Both the position numbers and the translations under genes were made by a program. Shown piece by piece: positions 59,330 through 64,000 of a stretch of 64,000 nucleotides of DNA. The stretch is from Actinacidiphila alni (GTDB lineage Bacteria; Actinomycetota; Actinomycetes; Streptomycetales; Streptomycetaceae): NCBI RefSeq assembly GCF_900112845.1, contig NZ_FONG01000020.1, positions 62,001 to 126,000 on the forward strand, in the 5' to 3' direction. How positions within the stretch are numbered: position 1 is the first letter of the stretch; each line of letters opens with the position of its first letter. A model generated the notes under the pieces. It saw nothing but the letters and a program-made list of their open reading frames with translations. It made no database searches and was not told the origin of the DNA.

Positions 59330-60055
59330 TCAGGGGTGGCGCGCGAGGAAAACGAATTCTTTGCCCGGCCGGTCGGGCGCGTCGCGCACGTCCTCCAGGG
59401 TGAAACCGTGGGCCGCCAACTCGCGCTCGACCTCCGCGCGTTCGCGGAAGCGCAGCGTCGACTCGGAGGTGAGGACGCGTCCGTCGACGCCGATGACACA
59501 GATGCCGCGGAAGGTCACCAACGGCAGGCTGACGTCGAGGAGTTCGTACCAACTGGTGACGGTGCCGAGGCCCGCGACCTCCGTCTCGCCGTACGAGGCG
59601 GCGCGATTCCACTCCTCCCAGGCGCGCCGTGCCGGGTCGCGGGTCTCGAAGACCAGCAGTCCGCCGGGACGCAGGGCCGCGAAGGCGGCGCGCAGGGTCG
59701 TCCGCCAGGTCGCGGGGTCGACGATCGCCTGGGCGACGTTGGCGGTCATCGTCACGAGGTCCACACGCAGCGGCGGCAGGGCGCTCGCGTCGCCGTGGAT
59801 CCACCGCACCTTGTCCGCGCCCGGTTTGGCCCGTGCGACGTCCAGTGACGCCTTCGCCGGGTCGAGGCCGGTGACGTCGATGCCCCGTCCGGCCAGCCGG
59901 AGGGCGAGGACTCCGGTTCCGCAGCCGATGTCGAGGACCGCGCGCGCCGATTCGTCCGCCGCGATCCGTACGTACGCGTCGAGGTCCCCGCGGTCCGGGT
60001 CCAGCGGGTCGTAGAGCGCGGCAAGTTGCGGATCGCGGTAGCTCTCGTCGGCCAT
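59330..60055 (-). CDS. SAM-dependent methyltransferase (class I)
   Basis: A 241-residue Rossmann methyltransferase with motif I AVLDIGCGTGVLALRLAGRG, motif II VTGLDPAKASLDVARAK, and motif IV RVDLVTMTANVAQAIV. The C-terminal part (RERAEVERELAAHGF) is typical of Methyltransf_25/11. The start is taken at ATG 60055; GTG 60073 is possible; no strong ribosome site. Substrate unknown. It is divergent from the VOC-domain gene. Confidence 0.85.
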   Translation of the reverse strand: MADESYRDPQLAALYDPLDPDRGDLDAYVRIAADESARAVLDIGCGTGVLALRLAGRGIDVTGLDPAKASLDVARAKPGADKVRWIHGDASALPPLRVDLVTMTANVAQAIVDPATWRTTLRAAFAALRPGGLLVFETRDPARRAWEEWNRAASYGETEVAGLGTVTSWYELLDVSLPLVTFRGICVIGVDGRVLTSESTLRFRERAEVERELAAHGFTLEDVRDAPDRPGKEFVFLARHP

Positions 60056-60183
60056 GGCGGCGAACGTACGCACGTCCGGGCGATCCGGCCAACGGTTTTC
60101 CGTGCCTGTCGCCGTGCTCGGTTCAACGCCTGTCGGGAGGGCCTTCCCCTGGCGCAGGCCGCTGTGATCGGCAGACTGGGGGA

Positions 60184-60846
60184 ATGCTGAGCAATCGAGA
60201 AGTCATCGCCGCCATCGCGGACGGCCTCGGCGACTGGCGGAAGCTGGCCCAGCCGCTGGCCGCCCGTTTCCGGACCGCGGACACCGTCGCCGCCGCGGCC
60301 TTCGTCGGCGCGGTCGCCGGGGCGGCGGCAGCGGCCGGGCGGCACCCCGAGATCCGGCTCGGGTACGGGGCGGTGGACGTGGCGCTGTCCACCGCGGACG
60401 AGAGCGGTGGCCGCTGGGTGACCGCGGCCGACCTGGATCTGGCGCGCACTGTCAGCGGACTCGCCCGCGAGCACGGGCTGACCGCCGTTCCCGGCGAGGT
60501 GACGCAGTTGGAGCTCGCCCTCGACACCGCGGACCACACAGCCGTGGCGCCCTTCTGGTCGGCGCTGCTCACCGGTGAACCGGGCCATGTCGTGGGCGAC
60601 ACGGTGCTCGACCCGACCAATCGGGTGCCCAGCCTGTGGTTCCAGGGCACGGACCCGCACGCGACCCCGCGGCAGCGCTGGCACGCCGACCTCTGGCTCG
60701 CGCCCGAGGTCGCCGAGGACCGCATCGCGGCGGCCGTCGCCGCCGGAGGCACCGTCGTGGACGCCTCCGGGGCGCCGTCCTTCACCGTGCTGGCCGACCC
60801 GGACGGCAACAAGGTGTGCGTCTGCACGGCCCTGGACCGCGACTGA
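60184..60846 (+). CDS. Pterin dehydratase-like/VOC (glyoxalase-fold) fusion
   Basis: A 220-residue protein. Residues 1-100 resemble pterin-4a-carbinolamine dehydratase (LGYGAVDVALSTADESGG, DLDLARTVSGLAREHGLT); residues 105-217 form a VOC/glyoxalase_6 domain (LELALDTADHTAVAPFWSAL, LWFQGTDPH, HADLWLAPEVAEDRIAAAVA, FTVLADPDGNKVCVC). Both parts are partner-poor small folds; the role of the combination is not known. ATG 60184. Its end faces the formaldehyde-dehydrogenase gene with 48 bp between. Confidence 0.8.
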   Translation: MLSNREVIAAIADGLGDWRKLAQPLAARFRTADTVAAAAFVGAVAGAAAAAGRHPEIRLGYGAVDVALSTADESGGRWVTAADLDLARTVSGLAREHGLTAVPGEVTQLELALDTADHTAVAPFWSALLTGEPGHVVGDTVLDPTNRVPSLWFQGTDPHATPRQRWHADLWLAPEVAEDRIAAAVAAGGTVVDASGAPSFTVLADPDGNKVCVCTALDRD

Positions 60847-60855
60847 CGTACGGCC

Positions 60856-60880
60856 CCGACGGTCCGGCCGCGTCCGTCGG
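60856..60880. terminator. Weak inverted repeat between convergent genes
   Basis: CCGACGG (60856-60862) and CCGTCGG (60874-60880) form a 7-bp stem with an 11-nt loop, between the VOC gene and the zinc dehydrogenase gene. Possible bidirectional terminator. Confidence 0.3.
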
Positions 60881-60894
60881 CGCGCCGGTCCCCG

Positions 60895-62037
60895 TCAGCT
60901 GCCGGGCCGCAGGAGCACCTTCGTCCAGCCGTCGTCGCGCTTGTCGAAGTGCCGGTAGCCTTCGGGTGCGTCGTCCAGGCTCATCTCGTGCGAGACGAGG
61001 AAGGACGGAGTGGCGCGTCCGGCGATGATCAGATCGCGCAGGCCGCGGTTGTAGCGCAGCACCGGGCACTGGCCGGTGCCCATGTGCTGGCCCTTGGAGA
61101 AGAAGGTGCCGTAGTCGAACCCGATCCGGCCGTGCTTGGCGCCCTCGTCGGCCGCCTCCGGGTCCTCGGGTACGTAGACGCCGACCACCCCGATGCCGCC
61201 GGTGGTCCTGACGGCCTTGACGAGGTTGTCCAGGACGAGTTCGGGGTGTTCGGTGCCGCTCGGGTCGTGCGCCTGGTAGCCGACGGCCTCGACCCCGCAG
61301 TCGGCGCCCCGCCCGTGGGTGGCGTCGAGGATCTGCTCCACGGGGTCGGCCGCGGAGAAGTCCACCGGGGTGGCGCCGATGGACTCCGCGAGCGCGAGCC
61401 GGTCGGCCTCCTTGTCGACCACGAACACCCGCGCGGCGCCGCGGAGTACGGCGCTGTGCGCGGCGAGCAGTCCGACCGGTCCGCCGCCGAAGACGGCGAC
61501 CGTGTCGCCCGCCCGCTGGCCCGCCAGTTCCGTGCCGTGCCAGCCGGTGGGGAAGATGTCGGAGAGCATCGTGAAGTCGTTCTCGTGCTCCCGGCCCTGC
61601 GGCAGTTCGAGGAGGTTGAAGTCGGCATGAGGCACGCGCAGGAGTTCGGCCTGGCCGCCGTCGTACGGGCCCATGTTGGCGTAGCCGTACGCGGCGCCGT
61701 CCACGCCTTCTGTCGGGTTGACGCGCAGGCAGAACGCCGTCCAGCCGTCCAGGCAGTTGCGGCAGCTTCCACAGGCGATGTTGAACGGTACTGACACCCG
61801 GTCGCCGGGCTTGATCCGGGTCACCCCAGGACCGGTGTCCTCGACGATGCCCATGTTCTCGTGGCCGAGGATCTTGCCGCTCTCAACGGTGCTGCGGCCC
61901 TCGTACATGTGCAGGTCGGAGCCGCAGATGTTGGTGGTGGTGATCCGGACCAGCGCGTCGTTCGGCTGCTCGATCCGGGCGTCCGGCACGGTCTCGACCG
62001 AGACGTCGTAGGGGCCGTTGTAGACGAGCGCCTTCAT
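60895..62037 (-). CDS. Glutathione-independent formaldehyde dehydrogenase-type zinc dehydrogenase
   Basis: A 380-residue zinc MDR with Cys38 (TTNICGSDLHMYEGRS), His59-Glu60 (LGHENMG), and structural Cys89, 92, 95 and 103. NAD motif: FGGGPVGLLAAHSAVLRG. The segment YGYANMGPYDGGQAELLRVP and FSKGQHMGTGQCPVLRYNRG are hallmarks of the Pseudomonas-type formaldehyde dismutase/dehydrogenase group. It oxidises formaldehyde or related alcohols without added glutathione. ATG 62037 has AAAGGAG. A flavodoxin-like reductase gene lies 50 bp upstream in the same direction. Confidence 0.92.
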   Translation of the reverse strand: MKALVYNGPYDVSVETVPDARIEQPNDALVRITTTNICGSDLHMYEGRSTVESGKILGHENMGIVEDTGPGVTRIKPGDRVSVPFNIACGSCRNCLDGWTAFCLRVNPTEGVDGAAYGYANMGPYDGGQAELLRVPHADFNLLELPQGREHENDFTMLSDIFPTGWHGTELAGQRAGDTVAVFGGGPVGLLAAHSAVLRGAARVFVVDKEADRLALAESIGATPVDFSAADPVEQILDATHGRGADCGVEAVGYQAHDPSGTEHPELVLDNLVKAVRTTGGIGVVGVYVPEDPEAADEGAKHGRIGFDYGTFFSKGQHMGTGQCPVLRYNRGLRDLIIAGRATPSFLVSHEMSLDDAPEGYRHFDKRDDGWTKVLLRPGS

Positions 62038-62087
62038 GTCGTGCTCCTTTCGTTCCGTTGGAGTACGTGTCTTTTCTTTCGCCGCGG

Positions 62088-62702
62088 TCAGCTCGCCGGG
62101 TAGGGGGCCGCGCGCAGCAGGCGGGCGAGGTGGGCGGTGTTGGCCGCCAGCGTCGCTGTGGTGGACTGCGTCGTCTCCGGGGTCTTGTCCAGGTCCTGGT
62201 AGTCGGTGCCCTGCATGGCCTCGCCGACCCAGTACGTCACGGCGTTCGGTGCGAGCGAGAAGCCGACGTCGTTCAGGCCCTGGAAGAGGTCGGAGCTGAC
62301 TTTGTGGGCGCCGTCCTCGTTGCCGACCACGCACACCGCCGCGGCCTTGCCGTAGGTGAGCATCCGGCCCTGGTCGTCGGTCTCGGAGAGTTCGCCGTCG
62401 AGCCGTTCCAGCACGCGCTGGGCGATGCTGGAGGGGTGGCCCAGCCAGATCGGTGTGGACAGGACGAGGATGTCCGCGCCCAGGATCTTCTCCCGGATGG
62501 CCGGCCAGGCGTCGCCCTCCCCCATGTCCACGGCGACGCCGGGCCGCACGTCGTGGTCGGCGATGCGGATCACCTCGCTGGTGACGCCGTGTTTCCCGAG
62601 CGCGTAGAGCGTCTGCTCCGCGAGTAGCTGGGAGCTGGACTCGGCCGGCGACGGATTGAGCGTACAAACCAGGGCAATGGCGCGTAGAGGTGTTGATTCC
62701 AT
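62088..62702 (-). CDS. Flavodoxin-fold NAD(P)H-dependent FMN reductase-like protein
   Basis: A 204-residue flavodoxin-like protein: ALVCTLNPSPAESSSQLLAE (phosphate-binding loop), DILVLSTPIWLGHPSSIAQR, and AAVCVVGNEDGAHKVSSDLF. The family includes NADPH-dependent FMN reductases and WrbA-like quinone reductases. ATG 62702 is used. It is upstream of the formaldehyde-dehydrogenase gene with a 50-bp gap and could be co-transcribed. Redox partner unknown. Confidence 0.85.
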   Translation of the reverse strand: MESTPLRAIALVCTLNPSPAESSSQLLAEQTLYALGKHGVTSEVIRIADHDVRPGVAVDMGEGDAWPAIREKILGADILVLSTPIWLGHPSSIAQRVLERLDGELSETDDQGRMLTYGKAAAVCVVGNEDGAHKVSSDLFQGLNDVGFSLAPNAVTYWVGEAMQGTDYQDLDKTPETTQSTTATLAANTAHLARLLRAAPYPAS

Positions 62703-62814
62703 AGCTCTGCGGGTACCCGCGTGGCGCGGATGACACCTGTGACGCCGGGTGAATGCGGGACCCGGCGTCCGGTGCGGTGCCCGGTCCGGGGGCGCCGGGA
62801 CGCGGGGCGGGCCG

Positions 62815-64000
62815 TTACGCCGCGCGCCGCGCCCGGCCGGTGCGCAGTCGCTGGGCGACCAGCGCGAGGGCGCCGAAGGCGATGACCGCGGAGCTGTAGA
62901 CCACGGCGGTGCGGTGCAGGCCGACGTCGGTGGTGGCGAATCCGGCGATCACGGCGGGGATGCTGAAGGCGAGGTAGGAGATCACGAAGGCGACGGCGAA
63001 GAGTTCGCCGCGTTCGGCGGGCTCGGCGATCCGGGCCAGGGTGCCGAAGCTGGCCAGGCCCGCGGCGCCGAAGCCGACACCGGCCACGGCGGTGCCGAGG
63101 GCGGCCGTGGTGACCGAATCCTCCTGGACGCCGGTGAGGCCGATGGCGGTGCCGAGGACGAGCAGGGCCGCGCCGAGGGCGAGGGTCCGCTCGGTGGGCC
63201 AGCCGCGCAGCGCGAAGGCGGTGACCGAGGCGGGCACGCACAGCAACGTGACGACGAGGCCGCCGATCACGTGGCTGGACAGGCCGAACAGGCCGACCGC
63301 GACCGACGGGCCGAGCGCCAGGTAGAGGCCGCCGAGCGCCCAGCTCGCCACGAGGATCGGGACGAGGGCGATCAGATCGGCGCGCAGCCGGGGCGCGACG
63401 CCGAGCCGGGGCTGCAGCGAACGGGCGGCGCCGGGCCGTCCCCGCACGGTCTCGGGCAGCGCGGCGACGAGGATGCCGGCGAGCACGAGGCCGCCGAGCA
63501 GCAGCCAGTACACCAGGCGCGTCGGGTGCGGGCCGTACTGCACGAGGAAGCCGCAGCCGAGGGCGCCGAGCCCCAGGCCGAAGGTCGGGGCCGCGCCGGT
63601 GATGACGCCCGCGCGGTGCGGTGCGTGCGGCGGATTGAGGTCCACCAGGGTCGCGCCGAGCGTCGTCATGGCGGCGCCGGTCGCGACACCCTGCACGAAG
63701 CGGGCCAGCAGCAGCACCGAGACATTGCCCGCGGCGATGAACAGCACCATCGCCACCGCTTCGAGCGCGATCGCCGCGAGCAGCACGGGGCGGCGGCCGA
63801 TGTGGTCGGACAGGGCGCCGAGTACGAGCAGCGCGCCGATCATGCCGACGACGTACACCGCGAAGACGGTGGTCAGCATGGACGCGGAGAAGCTCCATTC
63901 GTGCTGGTAGACGACGTAGAGCGGGGACGGCGCGCTGGACGCCGCCATGAACAGGACGAAGATGGCCGCGATCGCGCCGAAGGCGACGGAGCGGCTGAGG
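62815..64000 (-). CDS. MFS transporter, C-terminal part (start lies beyond the window)
   Basis: About 395 residues of a 12-helix major facilitator protein are visible. The conserved loop between helices 2 and 3 is GALSDHIGRRPVLLAAIALE, followed by RFVQGVATGAAMTTLGATL, typical of drug/H+ antiporter MFS members. The C-terminal half has repeated hydrophobic segments and ends RTGRARRAA. The N-terminal end runs off the window, so the start and length are unknown. It may export a drug or metabolite. Confidence 0.88.
   Translation of the reverse strand, partial: LSRSVAFGAIAAIFVLFMAASSAPSPLYVVYQHEWSFSASMLTTVFAVYVVGMIGALLVLGALSDHIGRRPVLLAAIALEAVAMVLFIAAGNVSVLLLARFVQGVATGAAMTTLGATLVDLNPPHAPHRAGVITGAAPTFGLGLGALGCGFLVQYGPHPTRLVYWLLLGGLVLAGILVAALPETVRGRPGAARSLQPRLGVAPRLRADLIALVPILVASWALGGLYLALGPSVAVGLFGLSSHVIGGLVVTLLCVPASVTAFALRGWPTERTLALGAALLVLGTAIGLTGVQEDSVTTAALGTAVAGVGFGAAGLASFGTLARIAEPAERGELFAVAFVISYLAFSIPAVIAGFATTDVGLHRTAVVYSSAVIAFGALALVAQRLRTGRARRAA

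Overview
The window is high-GC actinobacterial DNA, most likely from Streptomyces or a close relative. The signs are strong G/C bias at third codon positions, many GTG starts with AAGGAG/GGAGG ribosome sites, an SsgA-like sporulation protein, a SigB-type sigma factor, several GAF-ANTAR, STAS and PP2C-type regulators, a BTAD (SARP/AfsR-type) regulator, and many 4-bp ATGA/GTGA overlaps. No rRNA, tRNA, CRISPR array, insertion sequence or phage gene was seen. Functions below come from reading translated sequence without database searches.

Layout. 1-3792 (minus): two acyl-CoA dehydrogenases, then an MDR reductase and the start of a cytochrome P450, resembling a steroid or acyl-CoA catabolic block. 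4003-5383 (minus): small STAS protein, hemerythrin-like protein, acidic small protein. 5582-6598 (plus): LigD-type ATP-dependent DNA ligase. 6870-14154 (plus): an operon-like set for hydroxy/keto/sugar-acid oxidation (FAD/Fe-S dehydrogenase, ThDP enzyme, enolase-superfamily enzyme, SDR); its first and last proteins carry hydrophobic, arginine-capped tails. 14269-16873 (minus): AraC regulator, MDR oxidoreductase, SRPBCC protein. 17082-19150 (plus): PLP-dependent decarboxylase and an isochorismatase-like gene interrupted by TAG. 19336-21793: SigB-type sigma factor facing a baeRF2/Rv2629-like ribosome-hibernation-type protein, plus a small membrane protein.

21896-34723 (minus) is the most distinctive region: a tightly overlapping run of twelve genes with GmhA, HldE and GmhB homologues, two GT9 heptosyltransferase-like proteins, five other glycosyltransferases, a NodU/CmcH carbamoyltransferase and a UDP-glucuronate decarboxylase-like SDR. 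Together they look like a dedicated route to a heptose-containing, carbamoylated glycan or glycoconjugate in a Gram-positive. No HldD epimerase was seen, and HldE has a repetitive low-complexity insert.

34951-39213 (minus): SsgA-like protein and a partial respiratory set, qcrB-ctaD-ctaF. 39386-43112: two STAS-ANTAR-GAF paralogues and a divergent GAF-ANTAR protein. 43376-46412: alpha/beta hydrolase and divergent BTAD regulator, with an 11-bp-period direct repeat between them. 46600-52494: NhaA antiporter, class F-like sortase with a membrane-anchored CHRD-like protein, SCO6745-family protein, Sua5-type enzyme, beta-carbonic anhydrase. 52552-55955: DUF488 protein, then a GAF-PP2C phosphatase, STAS antagonist and GAF-ANTAR protein. 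56074-64000: a transaldolase fused to an extra C-terminal domain, two formaldehyde-dehydrogenase-type zinc alcohol dehydrogenases, methyltransferase, pterin dehydratase-like/VOC fusion, flavodoxin-like reductase and a partial MFS transporter.
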